Of a stretch of DNA of 64,000 nucleotides, positions 1-9,163 are shown piece after piece. The notes beneath the pieces were generated by a model, which saw only the letters and a program-made list of their open reading frames with translations, searched no databases and was not told where the DNA came from. This DNA is from Paraburkholderia aspalathi (GTDB lineage: Bacteria; Pseudomonadota; Gammaproteobacteria; Burkholderiales; Burkholderiaceae): contig NZ_FPBH01000002.1 in NCBI RefSeq assembly GCF_900116445.1, forward strand, positions 62,001-126,000, written 5' to 3'. A program made the translations under genes and the position numbers. Position 1 is the first letter of the stretch; each line of letters begins with the position of its first letter.

Positions 1-229
1 CTACCTCGCGTTGCTGCCGACCATCATCGATCTGTCGCGCATCGGCACCGTCGCTTGGTTCGAACTCACGCTCACCATGCTGATCGTACTGATGGCCGTC
101 GACTTCGGCTGGGCGCTGCTCGCCACACGTGCGCGCAAATTGCTGAACACGCGCCGCGCGGTGAAGTTCACCAACCGCGCCAGCGCTACGGTCATGGCCG
201 GTGTTGCCGCCGCGATCGCCACGCGCTGA
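1..229 (+). CDS. LysE-family translocator, C-terminal part
   Basis: The window opens inside this gene; the readable frame starts at base 2 and ends at 229, giving the last 75 residues. They hold one hydrophobic stretch (about residues 18-38) and a final weak hydrophobic segment after a basic loop. This matches the end of LysE/RhtB amino-acid exporters, which are inner-membrane proteins of about 200 residues. Substrate cannot be read from the fragment. It is convergent with the SRPBCC gene at 258. Confidence 0.65.
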   Translation, partial: YLALLPTIIDLSRIGTVAWFELTLTMLIVLMAVDFGWALLATRARKLLNTRRAVKFTNRASATVMAGVAAAIATR

Positions 230-257
230 CGAGAACGTACGACGCACGCGCAGCCAT

Positions 258-764
258 TCAGCCCGGCGGCGCAGCCGATTGCACTTCAGTCCGTAGCGAA
301 GCCAGCAACACCTGCCACCATTCGCCATGCCGCAACAGAAACACGCGCTCGGGGAAATGGTGGCGTGCGACATGCTCCTGCGGCACCGTATCCCAGCCGC
401 GATGCTCCACCGTCACGCGTGTTTCGTCGCCCACCGCTTCGAAACGCACTTCGACCTGAGTGTGCTGCGCGTCGGTGAAACTGGCCTGACGCCAGCCGAA
501 TGCCAAACGCTCGCCCGGCTCCCAGGCCGTCACGCGGCCGATCTCGAACACGCTGCCGTCCGGCTGCGTTTCGATCAGACGGCCGTGCTCTCCGGGCGTG
601 TGAGGCGCCGCAGCCTGCTCGAACGACAACACACCCGCGCCTTGCGGCGTGAACTGAAACAGGCCATTCGGACGCCACCATCTGCCGATCTCACGCGTAA
701 ACACTTCGAACGCGCGCTTCGGCGTTGCCGCGACCGGTAGCGACACCTGCACGCGAGAACTCAT
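258..764 (-). CDS. SRPBCC (AHSA1-type) domain protein
   Basis: A 168-residue protein of the START-like SRPBCC fold, of the Aha1-C type usually paired with ArsR regulators. Visible family features are the FEVFT..IGRWW start, the central EIGRVTAWEPGERLAFGW strand pair and the late VTVEHRGWD strand before the C-terminal helix. The frame stays open to 836, but the ATG at 764 overlaps the ArsR stop codon as ATGA, so I place the start there and infer translational coupling. The ligand is unknown; these cup-shaped proteins bind hydrophobic small molecules. It is the third gene of a VOC-ArsR-SRPBCC operon. Confidence 0.8.
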   Translation of the reverse strand: MSSRVQVSLPVAATPKRAFEVFTREIGRWWRPNGLFQFTPQGAGVLSFEQAAAPHTPGEHGRLIETQPDGSVFEIGRVTAWEPGERLAFGWRQASFTDAQHTQVEVRFEAVGDETRVTVEHRGWDTVPQEHVARHHFPERVFLLRHGEWWQVLLASLRTEVQSAAPPG

Positions 765-1099
765 TCCTGCTGCTCCAGATGCGCCTTGAACGACAGCAAT
801 TGCTCGGACCATAAGGCTTCGGTCTGTTCGAGCCATGCCTTCAACTCGTTCATTGGCGCCGACCTCAGCACGTAGAGACGCACGCGCGCATCGACGCCGT
901 CGTGCGATTCCTCGATCAGTTCGCTCGAGCGCAGCACACGCAAATGCCGGCTCATTGCCTGCGGCGAAAGACCGGTTGCTTGCGCGAGTTCACCCGCGCG
1001 CATCGGTTGCTGGCTGAGCAGTTCGACCACCTGACGCCGATTCGGGTCGGCCAGTGCAGCCAGAGTGCGGTCGAGCGAGACGCTGGCAGGCAGTCCCAT
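761..1099 (-). CDS. ArsR-family winged-helix repressor
   Basis: A 112-residue single-domain regulator. The recognition region GLSPQAMSRHLRVL (about residues 43-56) is the typical ArsR helix-turn-helix, followed by a basic wing. No paired cysteine metal site of the ArsR/SmtB type is visible, so a non-metal ligand is likely. It lies 3 bases after the VOC gene and overlaps the SRPBCC gene by 4 bases. Two palindromes in front of the operon are its probable operator. ArsR-SRPBCC pairs are common in Burkholderia; the signal sensed here is not evident. Confidence 0.88.
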   Translation of the reverse strand: MGLPASVSLDRTLAALADPNRRQVVELLSQQPMRAGELAQATGLSPQAMSRHLRVLRSSELIEESHDGVDARVRLYVLRSAPMNELKAWLEQTEALWSEQLLSFKAHLEQQE

Positions 1100-1102
1100 C
1101 GC

Positions 1103-1564
1103 TTATACCCACCCTTCGATTTTCAGGCCGCTCACGCGCTCGGCTTCCTCGCGCGACACCTCACGAACCGTCTGGCCGAAGCTCCAGACATGCCCTTCCG
1201 GATCGCGCGCCGCATAGACGCGGTCGCCATAGAACTGATCCGCCGGCTCGCGCGTGATCACAGCGCCTGCGGCACGCGCACGAGCGCAATGTTCATCGAT
1301 CCCTTCGCGCAGTTGCACGTGTACCGACTGTGTATTCTTGCCGCCGATCGAAGCCGGGCTCGCAGCGTCTTCCGACCATTCGCGGCAGATCATCACGTAG
1401 CTGTCGCCGAAACGCATCTCCGAGTGGCCCAACTGACCGTCGCTATCCGTGACCACCAGTTGACGCTCGAAGCCGAACGCATTCTCGAGCCAGTCGAGCG
1501 CGGCAAACGGGTCCTTGTAGTACACCGACGCGCCCAGCGAAGGACGATGAAACGGTTCGTTCAT
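1103..1564 (-). CDS. VOC-superfamily (glyoxalase/bleomycin-resistance fold) protein
   Basis: A 153-residue protein with the two beta-alpha-beta-beta-beta halves of the vicinal oxygen chelate fold: ASVYYKDPFAALDWLENAFG at the start and the RVYAARDPEGHVWSFGQ signature (about residues 116-132) near the end. The DPEGHVW motif is typical of PhnB/glyoxalase-like proteins. It is the first gene of the operon with ArsR and SRPBCC genes, so all three are probably derepressed by one signal. Substrate is unknown. Confidence 0.85.
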   Translation of the reverse strand: MNEPFHRPSLGASVYYKDPFAALDWLENAFGFERQLVVTDSDGQLGHSEMRFGDSYVMICREWSEDAASPASIGGKNTQSVHVQLREGIDEHCARARAAGAVITREPADQFYGDRVYAARDPEGHVWSFGQTVREVSREEAERVSGLKIEGWV

Positions 1565-1581
1565 GATTGCCTCCTTTTATA

Positions 1582-1615
1582 AACCTTTCGGTTGATATTT
1601 AACACTATAGTTAAA
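1582..1615. promoter_or_regulatory. Candidate ArsR operator, two palindromes
   Basis: Directly upstream of the VOC gene lie AACC-TTTC-GGTT (1582-1593) and an 18-bp inverted repeat TTTAAC-ACTATA-GTTAAA (1598-1615). They sit 18-51 bases from the start codon, where a repressor would block transcription. Assignment to the ArsR protein of the same operon is inference from position. Confidence 0.55.
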
Positions 1616-1697
1616 CAAATCGAAAAGGCAAGGATGGCGTATTCGTACTGGTGACTCTTCCCAAATGAAATCTGGATCGCGGTGCCGCACGCAACCG

Positions 1698-3449
1698 CTA
1701 TCCCTTCGGCGTTGTGTCGTGAATCCTCGCGGCGCGCAAGAAATCGAAATCGACGCCTTTATCGGCCTGCAGCACCGTATCGAGGAACAGTTTCCGATAC
1801 CCGCGTTCGGCCGTCGGCACGTCTACGGGTGCAGCGGCCTCGCGGCGCGCGAGCTCGGAGTCCGATACGAGCAGCGTGATTTCACGCGCTGCTACGCTGA
1901 GCCGGATACGATCGCCGTTCTGAACATAGGCCAGCGGCCCACCAACGGCCGCCTCAGGCGTCACGTGCAACACGATGGTGCCGAAGGCGGTCCCGCTCAT
2001 GCGCCCGTCGGAAATGCGCACCATGTCCTTGACGCCGGTACGCGCCAGTTTTTTCGGAATCGGAATATAGCCGGCCTCTGGCATTCCCGGCGCGCCTTTC
2101 GGTCCGATGTTTTTCAGCACCAGAATATCGTCGGCTGTGACGTCGAGGTCGTCCGAGTCGATGCGCTCGGCCATGTTCTGACCGTTCTCGAACACCACGG
2201 CGCGCCCCTCGTGCTGCATGAGTCTGGCATCGGCAGCGGATTGCTTGATGATCGCGCCGCCAGGTGCGAGGTTGCCATGCAAGACGGCAATGCCGCCTTG
2301 CGGATAGATCGGATCGGCGATTGTCCGCACCACGTCCTGTTCAAAGCCGGGACCGGCCAGTTCGATCTCTTCGCCCAAGGTACGCCCGGTGACAGTCATC
2401 GCGTCGAGCTTGAGCAGCGGCCTGAGTTCACGCAGCAAGGTCGCCATGCCGCCGGCGTGGTGGAAGTCTTCCATGTAGTGCTGACCGGACGGTTTCAGGT
2501 CCAGCAACACCGGCGTTTCGCGGCCCATGCGATCCAGCGCCTTCAGATCGACATCCAGTCCCATGCGTCCCGCAATCGCGGTCAGGTGCACGATGCCATT
2601 GGTCGAGCCACCGATCGCCAGTAACACGCGGATGGCGTTCTCGAATGCATCGGCGGTCAGAATCTTGTCGATCGTGAGGCCGCTGCGCGCCATGCGCACT
2701 GCCTGGGCGCCGGTCTCTTCTGCGATGCGGATACGATCGGCCGTCACGGCCGGCGGCGATGCGCCGCCCGGAACGGTCATCCCCAGTGCTTCGGCCACGC
2801 AAGCCATGGTGCTGGCCGTGCCCATCACCGAACAGGTGCCGACGCTGGCCACCAGTTGGTTGTTCACCGCGGCAATTTCCGCGCTATCGATTTCGTCCGC
2901 GCGGAATTTGCCCCAGTAGCGACGGCAATCGGTGCACGCACCCACGCGCTCGCCGCGGTGCGAGCCAGTCAGCATGGAGCCCGTGATCAACTGGATGGCG
3001 GGAATATTAGCCGATGCCGCGCCCATCAACTGCGCCGGCACAGTCTTGTCGCAGCCCCCGATCAGCACAACCGCGTCCATCGGCTGGGCGCGGATCATCT
3101 CCTCGGTATCCATCGACATCAGGTTGCGCAGGTACATGCTGGTGGGCTGCGAAAAACTCTCATGGATGGAAATGGTCGGAAAATCCATCGGCAAGCCGCC
3201 GGCCAGCATCACGCCGCGCTTGACTGCCTCGATCAGTTGCGGTGCGTTGCCGTGGCACGGGTTGTAAGCGCTGCCGGTGTTGCAGATGCCGACTACCGGT
3301 CGATCCAGTGCTTCATCGGTATAGCCTGCCCCCTTGATGAAAGCTTTGCGCAAAAACAGGGAGAAGCCGCTGTCGCCATAGTTGGTGAGACCTTTGCGGA
3401 TCCCGGTGGCCGGTGCGTCGAGCGAGTCTTCTGGTTTGGTCTTGGACAT
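1698..3449 (-). CDS. IlvD/Edd-family dehydratase (sugar-acid dehydratase type)
   Basis: A 583-residue iron-sulfur dehydratase of the IlvD/Edd family, which removes water from 2,3-dihydroxy acids. Cys56 (GICNT), Cys133 (GGCDKT) and Cys206 (GTCSVMG) fit the three [2Fe-2S] ligands; Cys172 and Cys175 (ACTDC) add a further pair. The long N-terminus and the CTDC segment look more like the sugar-acid dehydratases (L-arabinonate, D-xylonate or related) than housekeeping IlvD. No sugar-acid transporter or aldolase lies alongside, so the substrate stays open. No strong ribosome site precedes the ATG. Confidence 0.85.
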   Translation of the reverse strand: MSKTKPEDSLDAPATGIRKGLTNYGDSGFSLFLRKAFIKGAGYTDEALDRPVVGICNTGSAYNPCHGNAPQLIEAVKRGVMLAGGLPMDFPTISIHESFSQPTSMYLRNLMSMDTEEMIRAQPMDAVVLIGGCDKTVPAQLMGAASANIPAIQLITGSMLTGSHRGERVGACTDCRRYWGKFRADEIDSAEIAAVNNQLVASVGTCSVMGTASTMACVAEALGMTVPGGASPPAVTADRIRIAEETGAQAVRMARSGLTIDKILTADAFENAIRVLLAIGGSTNGIVHLTAIAGRMGLDVDLKALDRMGRETPVLLDLKPSGQHYMEDFHHAGGMATLLRELRPLLKLDAMTVTGRTLGEEIELAGPGFEQDVVRTIADPIYPQGGIAVLHGNLAPGGAIIKQSAADARLMQHEGRAVVFENGQNMAERIDSDDLDVTADDILVLKNIGPKGAPGMPEAGYIPIPKKLARTGVKDMVRISDGRMSGTAFGTIVLHVTPEAAVGGPLAYVQNGDRIRLSVAAREITLLVSDSELARREAAAPVDVPTAERGYRKLFLDTVLQADKGVDFDFLRAARIHDTTPKG

Positions 3450-3497
3450 TGAGAAACCCGGTATAGGGTGACACGTGAACGTAGGGACGAGACGATC

Positions 3498-4448
3498 TCA
3501 CGGTGCGCCCGTCGCCGTGCGTGCGTGGCGACGAAATGCTTGCGGCGGTTGCCCGAACACACGCAGGAACACTTCCCGCATTCTCCTTGGATCCGAGAAC
3601 CCGGTCGCGCTGGCGACCTGATCGATCGTGTGCCGGCTCTCTTCGAGCATCAAGCGTGCAGTTTCAATGCGCAGCCTCTCGACGGCCTTTGCAGGAGTCT
3701 GCCCTGTCTCCGCACGAAACGCGCGGCTAAATTGACGCGGACTCAACCGCGCGACATCCGCCAATTGCTCGACCGAAAGGGGCTCGTTGAGATTCTTTTT
3801 CGCATACGTCAGCGCGGATTGAATGCGATCGGACTTGGGCTCGAGTTCGAGCAGCGCTGAGTGCTGCGACTGTCCGCCGCTACGCCAATGATAGACAACA
3901 AGCTTTCGCGCGACCGACCGCGCGACCTTGGCGCCAAGGTCCTTCTCCACCAACGCGAGTGCGAGATCGATGCCCGCCGTCATGCCGGCCGAGGTCCAGA
4001 TCGGCCCGTCCGCAATGAAAATCCGATCCTCGTCCACCGTAACAGAGGGAAAGCGGGTGCGCAGATCGTGCGCATAGTGCCAGTGCGTGGTTGCGCGGCG
4101 GCCATCGAGCAAGCCAGCCTCCGCGAGCACGAATGCGCCCGTGCACATCGAGGCAGTGCGCCGCGCGGTCTCGGCGCTGCGACGCACGTATGCGAGCACA
4201 CCTGGCGGCGGCACGACGGTGATGGGGTTGCTTCCGGCGAAGATGACCGTGTCGAAGACGCGATCGTCGATCGCCTCGGTCAAGACTGTCAGACCGCTCG
4301 AAGCGCGCACCAGGCCGCCTGCTTCGGAAACGTTGAGCGTCTGATAGAACGGTTCGCCAGCCGCCACGTTTGCGAACTCGAACACGGATTCCGCAACGAG
4401 CGCCATGGAATAGAAGCCGTCGAACACCACAAACGCAACTGTCGGCAC
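3498..4448 (-). CDS. GlxA-type transcriptional regulator (DJ-1/PfpI domain plus AraC helix-turn-helix)
   Basis: A 316-residue regulator. Residues 1-170 form a DJ-1/PfpI-like amidotransferase fold with a cysteine at the elbow (MCTGAF, Cys102), and the last 100 residues hold two AraC helix-turn-helix motifs ending FSDPRRMREVFLRVFG. The frame is open to 4571, but AGGAGG at 4454-4459, five bases before the GTG at 4448, decides the start; translation then begins VPTVAFVVFDG as in family members. It is divergent from the epoxide hydrolase cluster and is its likely activator. The sensed ligand is unknown. Confidence 0.85.
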   Translation of the reverse strand: MPTVAFVVFDGFYSMALVAESVFEFANVAAGEPFYQTLNVSEAGGLVRASSGLTVLTEAIDDRVFDTVIFAGSNPITVVPPPGVLAYVRRSAETARRTASMCTGAFVLAEAGLLDGRRATTHWHYAHDLRTRFPSVTVDEDRIFIADGPIWTSAGMTAGIDLALALVEKDLGAKVARSVARKLVVYHWRSGGQSQHSALLELEPKSDRIQSALTYAKKNLNEPLSVEQLADVARLSPRQFSRAFRAETGQTPAKAVERLRIETARLMLEESRHTIDQVASATGFSDPRRMREVFLRVFGQPPQAFRRHARTATGAP

Positions 4449-4484
4449 GGCTGCCTCCTGAAAGGACACGTCCTGAAAACGTAG

Positions 4485-4524
4485 TTTATACGTCCTTTGA
4501 GCCATCAACAATTGACCGTATAAA
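4485..4524. promoter_or_regulatory. Inverted repeat between GlxA-type regulator and hydrolase cluster
   Basis: TTTATACG (4485-4492) and CGTATAAA (4517-4524) form perfect 8-bp arms 24 bases apart in the divergent promoter region. They may be regulator half-sites or the two opposed -10 regions; the sequence does not separate these. Confidence 0.35.
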
Positions 4525-4652
4525 TATCGGTAAGGAGCACGGATCGCGTTACGCGGACGCGCTGTTCGCATACCGTGTCGGCTGCGACACGATCTCGTTG
4601 GCCTTCGATTTGATCAGATTTATATCTTCCATTTAATTAGGCATACGTAAAT

Positions 4653-5960
4653 ATGTTTTCCATTTCATCCTTGCGTCGACTGGCGTTCGGCTCGTTGAGG
4701 GCACGCGCGTTTAGCCTCAGCTTTCTTACTGCGGCCGCTTTTGCACCACCTGTCTTTGCTGCTGTCGAATTGCCCGTACCGGCATCGACTGGCGATACGG
4801 CGATCCGCCCGTTCCACGCTCATTTTTCCGATGCCCAACTCGCCGATCTGCGCAAACGCATCGCGGCGACTCGCTGGCCGGACAAGGAGACGGTTGACGA
4901 CCGAGCGCAAGGCGCGCAACTCGCGAAGCTGAAAGAGCTCGTGAACTACTGGCGCACGGACTACGACTGGCGCAAGGCCGAGGCGAAGCTCAATGCCCTG
5001 CCGCAATACGTCACCACAATCGATGGAGTCGATATTCACTTCATCTGGGTGCGCTCACGCAATCCGAACGCGCTGCCGATGATCATGACCCATGGCTGGC
5101 CCGGCTCGGTATTCGAGGAACTGAAAGTCATCGGGCCGCTCACCGATCCAGTCGCCTATGGCGGACGCGCGGAAGATTCGTTCGACCTGGTCCTGCCTTC
5201 GATGCCCGGGTACGGGTTCTCAGGCAAACCCAAAGGCACTGGGTGGACACCTGACCATATCGCCCGCGCCTGGGAGGAACTGATGCGCCGCCTCGGCTAC
5301 CAGCACTATGTCGCGCAGGGCGGCGACTGGGGCTCCGTGATCGCCGACAAAATGGCCGCCCAGAAACCACCCGGACTGCTCGGCATTCACGTCAACATGC
5401 CGGCGACAGTACCGCCGGACGTCGCGAAATCGCTGAAAGCGGGTGACCCACCGCCGGCCGGCCTCTCCGACAAGGAGAAAGCCGCGTACAGGTCGCTCGA
5501 TAACCTCTATACGCGCGGCGGCGGTTACGCAGCGATGATGGTCACGCGTCCACAGACAGTGGGTTATGCACTCGCGGATTCTCCGGTCGGCCAGGCCGCA
5601 TGGATGTACGACAAATTTGCGGACTGGACTTATAGCGGCGGCGATCCCGAACGCTCGCTGACCAAGGACGAGATGCTCGACGACATCACGCTGTACTGGC
5701 TGACCAACACGTCTACGTCCGCGGCGCAGCTCTACTGGGAAAACAATGCGAACAACTTCAACGCCGTCGATATCTCAATCCCTGCGGCAGTGACGGTGTT
5801 CCCCGGCGAGATCTATCAGGCGCCCCGTAGCTGGACCGAACGCAGCTACCACAAGCTCATCTACTTTAATGAAGTGAACAAGGGCGGCCATTTCGCGGCC
5901 TGGGAACAGCCACAACTTTTCTCGGAAGAGCTCAGGGCCTCTTTCAAGTCCTTGCGTTGA
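4653..5960 (+). CDS. Exported epoxide hydrolase (EHN plus alpha/beta-hydrolase fold)
   Basis: A 435-residue alpha/beta-hydrolase with an N-terminal EHN domain (about residues 50-160), as in microsomal-type epoxide hydrolases. HGWPGS (147-152) gives the oxyanion region, GGDWGS places the nucleophile at Asp225, and NKGGHFAAWEQP near residue 412 carries the catalytic histidine. Residues 1-36 are a Sec signal peptide (basic start, hydrophobic core, VFA before the cut), so it acts in the periplasm. It heads a three-gene group with an SDR and a second exported hydrolase. The true substrate may be an epoxide or an ester-like compound. Confidence 0.85.
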   Translation: MFSISSLRRLAFGSLRARAFSLSFLTAAAFAPPVFAAVELPVPASTGDTAIRPFHAHFSDAQLADLRKRIAATRWPDKETVDDRAQGAQLAKLKELVNYWRTDYDWRKAEAKLNALPQYVTTIDGVDIHFIWVRSRNPNALPMIMTHGWPGSVFEELKVIGPLTDPVAYGGRAEDSFDLVLPSMPGYGFSGKPKGTGWTPDHIARAWEELMRRLGYQHYVAQGGDWGSVIADKMAAQKPPGLLGIHVNMPATVPPDVAKSLKAGDPPPAGLSDKEKAAYRSLDNLYTRGGGYAAMMVTRPQTVGYALADSPVGQAAWMYDKFADWTYSGGDPERSLTKDEMLDDITLYWLTNTSTSAAQLYWENNANNFNAVDISIPAAVTVFPGEIYQAPRSWTERSYHKLIYFNEVNKGGHFAAWEQPQLFSEELRASFKSLR

Positions 5961-6010
5961 ATGACGCGAATCCATTCACGCATGAAAACCATTTATTTCA
6001 AGAGCAATCG

Positions 6011-6754
6011 ATGAAGACGACTGGCAACACCATTTTCATTACCGGCGGCGGCTCTGGCATTGGCCGCGGTCTCGCCGAAGCATTCCATCGACTCGGCAAT
6101 CAGGTCATCATTTCCGGACGGCGTCGCGCGAATCTCGACGAAACGATCGCAGCCAACCCCGGCATGCAGGCGATCGAACTCGACATCACCGACCCGAAGA
6201 ACATCATTTCGGTTGCCGAGGAACTCGTTGCCGGATGGCCATCGCTGAACGTGTTAATCAACAATGCAGGTGTGATGCACGTCGACGATCTCGGGGCACC
6301 GGTTGACGAAACGCTGCTCACGTCGACGCTGAGCACCAATCTCATGGGCCCAATACGGATGACGGGCGCGCTTGTCGAACACCTGAAACAGCGGGACGAT
6401 GCGACGATCATCAATGTTTCGTCGGTTCTGGCCTTCGTGCCGATGGCAATGGCCGCTGTCTATTCGTCGACCAAGGCGGCTATTCACTCCTACACGCAAT
6501 CGCTACGTTATGTGCTCAAAGATACGTCTGTAAGCGTGATTGAAATCGCGCCACCCTGGGTTCAGACGGACTTGCTGAACAGTAAGAACGAACCGCGAGC
6601 CATGCCGCTCGCCCCGTATATCGAACAGACCATGCGCGAACTCAGCACCGATGCAATCGAGGCACTGGTCGAGGCAGCGCGACCGATGCGCAACAACGTC
6701 GGTCCGAATGAATCGGCGTTCGTAACGCAGTTCAACGACAAGTTCAAAAGCTGA
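6011..6754 (+). CDS. SDR-family oxidoreductase (DltE-like)
   Basis: A 247-residue short-chain dehydrogenase. TGGGSGIG (11-18) is the cofactor-binding loop, NNAG (84-87) the structural motif, and Ser137/138, Tyr151 and Lys155 (YSSTK) the catalytic set. The sequence resembles the DltE/YciK-like group of cytoplasmic SDRs. The frame is open from 5957, but the homology begins at the ATG at 6011, so I use that. It sits 50 bases after the epoxide hydrolase gene and 41 before the next hydrolase. It may oxidise or reduce a product of the hydrolases; that link is inference. Confidence 0.85.
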   Translation: MKTTGNTIFITGGGSGIGRGLAEAFHRLGNQVIISGRRRANLDETIAANPGMQAIELDITDPKNIISVAEELVAGWPSLNVLINNAGVMHVDDLGAPVDETLLTSTLSTNLMGPIRMTGALVEHLKQRDDATIINVSSVLAFVPMAMAAVYSSTKAAIHSYTQSLRYVLKDTSVSVIEIAPPWVQTDLLNSKNEPRAMPLAPYIEQTMRELSTDAIEALVEAARPMRNNVGPNESAFVTQFNDKFKS

Positions 6755-6795
6755 TTCGCTGTTCGACAACCCTGATCATGAAGAGGAGACTTCTG

Positions 6796-7845
6796 GTGTC
6801 GAATGAGATGAGCAGCCATCGCCGACGCTTTCTTAGGACGGCTGCCGTCGGCGTCGGCGCGCTGGAGTTGTCCTTGAGCGGGTTCGCGCACTCGCAGTCC
6901 GCAGAAGGAGACGCGAATCCACGCGCAAACGCCGCGGCGTCGAAGGCATCGTTTGCCGGGATCAAGCAGATCGATGCTGGTGTCCTGAACGTCGGCTATG
7001 CGGAGGTCGGCCCGGGCAACGGGCCAGTCGTGATCCTGCTCCACGGCTGGCCTTATGACATCCACAGCTTTGGCGAGGTAGCGCATCGGCTTGCCGCGGC
7101 CGGCTATAGGGTAATCGTCCCGTACCTGCGCGGTTATGGGACGACGCGGTTTCTTGCCAGCGAAACAGTCCGCAATGGCCAGCAGTCAGTGCTCGCCGTC
7201 GATGTCATCGCGCTGATGGATGCGCTGAAAATTCAGCAGGCGATCATCGGTGGATTCGACTGGGGCGCGCGCACGGCCAATGTCGTCGCAGCGCTCTGGC
7301 CGGAGCGCTGCAAGGCATTGGTCTCGGTGAGCGGCTATCTGATCGGCAGCCAGGCGGGCAACAAGGCGCCCTTGCCGCCGAAGGCGGAGCTCGCGTGGTG
7401 GTACCAGTTCTACTTCGCCACGGAGCGGGGTAAGCAGGGCTATGAAGCCAATCGGCAAGGCTTCGCGAAGCTCATCTGGCAACTTGCGTCGCCGAAATGG
7501 CGCTTCGACGACGCCACGTTCGAGCGATCCGCAAATGCCTTCCAGAACCCGGACCATGTTGCGATCGTGATCGACAACTACCGCTGGCGATTGAGTCTCT
7601 CAGATGGGGAGCCGCAGTATACCGATCTGGAAAGGCGTCTTGCGGCCGCACCAACCATCGCTGTGCCGACGATTACCCTTGAAGGCGACGCGAACGGCGC
7701 GCCTCATCCGGAGCCCACGGCATATGCGAAGAAATTCGTCAGCAGATATGCGCACCGCACCATCACCGGTGGAATCGGTCACAATCTGCCGCAAGAAGCC
7801 CCCAAGGCCTTTGCGGACGCTGTGATCGAGGTTGCCAGCTATTGA
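6796..7845 (+). CDS. Tat-exported alpha/beta hydrolase
   Basis: A hydrolase of about 349 residues. A twin-arginine signal (HRRRFLRTAAVG) opens the protein, followed by a hydrophobic stretch, so it is folded before export. HGWPYD is the oxyanion loop, GGFDWGAR carries the nucleophilic aspartate as in epoxide hydrolases and haloalkane dehalogenases, and GHNLPQEAP near the end carries the histidine. GAGGAG (6783-6788) is well placed for the GTG at 6796; the ATGs at 6778 and 6808 are alternatives. It is the second exported Asp-nucleophile hydrolase of the cluster. Confidence 0.8.
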   Translation: MSNEMSSHRRRFLRTAAVGVGALELSLSGFAHSQSAEGDANPRANAAASKASFAGIKQIDAGVLNVGYAEVGPGNGPVVILLHGWPYDIHSFGEVAHRLAAAGYRVIVPYLRGYGTTRFLASETVRNGQQSVLAVDVIALMDALKIQQAIIGGFDWGARTANVVAALWPERCKALVSVSGYLIGSQAGNKAPLPPKAELAWWYQFYFATERGKQGYEANRQGFAKLIWQLASPKWRFDDATFERSANAFQNPDHVAIVIDNYRWRLSLSDGEPQYTDLERRLAAAPTIAVPTITLEGDANGAPHPEPTAYAKKFVSRYAHRTITGGIGHNLPQEAPKAFADAVIEVASY

Positions 7846-7979
7846 ATGTCGCGGACGGCATCGCCGAAGGGCCAGGTCGCTCGACGGATTTGACGCCCGT
7901 GGCAGGCTCCGATTGGGTCCCGTTGGGGTGCGCTTTCGCTTGGCACGGCAACGCGCCGTGCCGGGACGCTCAAGCGGAT

Positions 7980-8879
7980 TCAAGCAGACGCGCCCTTCGC
8001 ACTCCCCCTCGCCTCGCTGCGCGCTTCGATCGCACGCACAACGGCCGCCATATCGGCTTGACCATGACCCAACTCAACGGTCTCGGTGTACAGATCAAAG
8101 CAGACATCCAGCAGCGGCGACGCAAGATTCGCATGGCGCGCCGCCTCAGCCGCAAGCCGGTTGTTCTTCAGCACGTCGACAATCGAGGCCTGCACCGTGA
8201 AATCTTCGTTCACGAGCTTGTCGACCTTCACGCGCGAAACGTTGCTCGCCATCGGGCCAGCGTCGAGCACGGCCTGGAATTGCTTCATGTCGAGCCCGTA
8301 GCTTCGCGCAAGATGCGCCGCCTCGGCAAGCGCGGTCACCATCGGAATCAGGAACGTGTTGATCGACAGTTTCATCAGAATCCCCGCGGGCACCGGGCCG
8401 CAGATCACCGTCTCGTGGCACATCGGTTTGAGAAGTGGACGCACTTCTTCGACAGCCGCCAGTTCGCCCGCCAGCATCGCCACCAGTTGACCCGCTTCGG
8501 CCGGCTTGCGCGAGCCCGAGACGGGCGCCTCGACATACTGTCCGCCTGCCGCGCGGATGTCGGCTTCGAGACCACGCGAATAGTCGGCCGATGTCGTGCC
8601 CATGTGCACGATGATGTGCTGTGCGACGTTCGTTGCGAAATCCGCGGTGTGGCGGCCGAGCACCGCGTCGAGCGCCGTATCGGTCGCCATCATCAGGATG
8701 ACGATGCGGGCCTGCCGGAAGACCTCGCCGACGCTGTCCGCAACCTGCGCACCTGCGTCGCGCAACGCGGCGCAACGGTCCGGCGTGCGGTTCCACACGA
8801 CCAGTGGGGTGCCGGCGCGCGCGAGGTTGAGCGCCATCGGCTGCCCCATCACGCCGAGACCGATGAATCCTGTTTTCAT
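7980..8879 (-). CDS. NAD(P)-dependent beta-hydroxyacid dehydrogenase (3-hydroxyisobutyrate dehydrogenase family)
   Basis: A 299-residue enzyme. GFIGLGVMG (4-12) is the Rossmann loop, APVSGS (118-123) the substrate loop and Lys170 (MKLSIN) the catalytic lysine. The family includes tartronate-semialdehyde reductase and 3-hydroxyisobutyrate dehydrogenase; the exact substrate is not readable. GGAG six bases before the ATG at 8879 decides the start over the ATG at 8891. It lies downstream of the sauSTU operon on the same strand after 284 bases without a gene, which hold an A/T-rich stretch at about 8997-9050. Confidence 0.85.
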   Translation of the reverse strand: MKTGFIGLGVMGQPMALNLARAGTPLVVWNRTPDRCAALRDAGAQVADSVGEVFRQARIVILMMATDTALDAVLGRHTADFATNVAQHIIVHMGTTSADYSRGLEADIRAAGGQYVEAPVSGSRKPAEAGQLVAMLAGELAAVEEVRPLLKPMCHETVICGPVPAGILMKLSINTFLIPMVTALAEAAHLARSYGLDMKQFQAVLDAGPMASNVSRVKVDKLVNEDFTVQASIVDVLKNNRLAAEAARHANLASPLLDVCFDLYTETVELGHGQADMAAVVRAIEARSEARGSAKGASA

Positions 8880-9121
8880 GGGAGTCTCCATTTCTTATCC
8901 GTTGCTTGTGGCCACGGTTCGGTGGATCGATCGAGCCGGGCGACGCCGCCCAGTCTATCCAAATTGCCGCGATCACGCCCGCACACCGAGGGGGCGATTT
9001 TCATAAGAAAAACGCAGCAACGCCGCAACTATTTTCATTTTACTGTTTGCGGCGCGGCGCTCAGGATGAGGGCACAGCAAGGAGACGGAGCCGCCTATTT
9101 ATGCGCGAGCCGCGGCATGCC

Positions 9122-9150
9122 ATGGGCGGAGCCGTCTGCCGTCCGCCCAT
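9122..9150. repeat. Inverted repeat after sauU
   Basis: ATGGGCGGA (9122-9130) and TCCGCCCAT (9142-9150) are perfect 9-bp arms around 11 bases, 14 bases past the sauU stop codon. There is no T-tract, so a classical terminator is not supported; it could be a 3' stabilising hairpin. Confidence 0.35.
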
Positions 9151-9163
9151 TCACCTGAACACC

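Noticed and set aside
9122..9150. Rho-independent terminator after sauU
   Set aside because: The stem is good but there is no T-tract on either strand.
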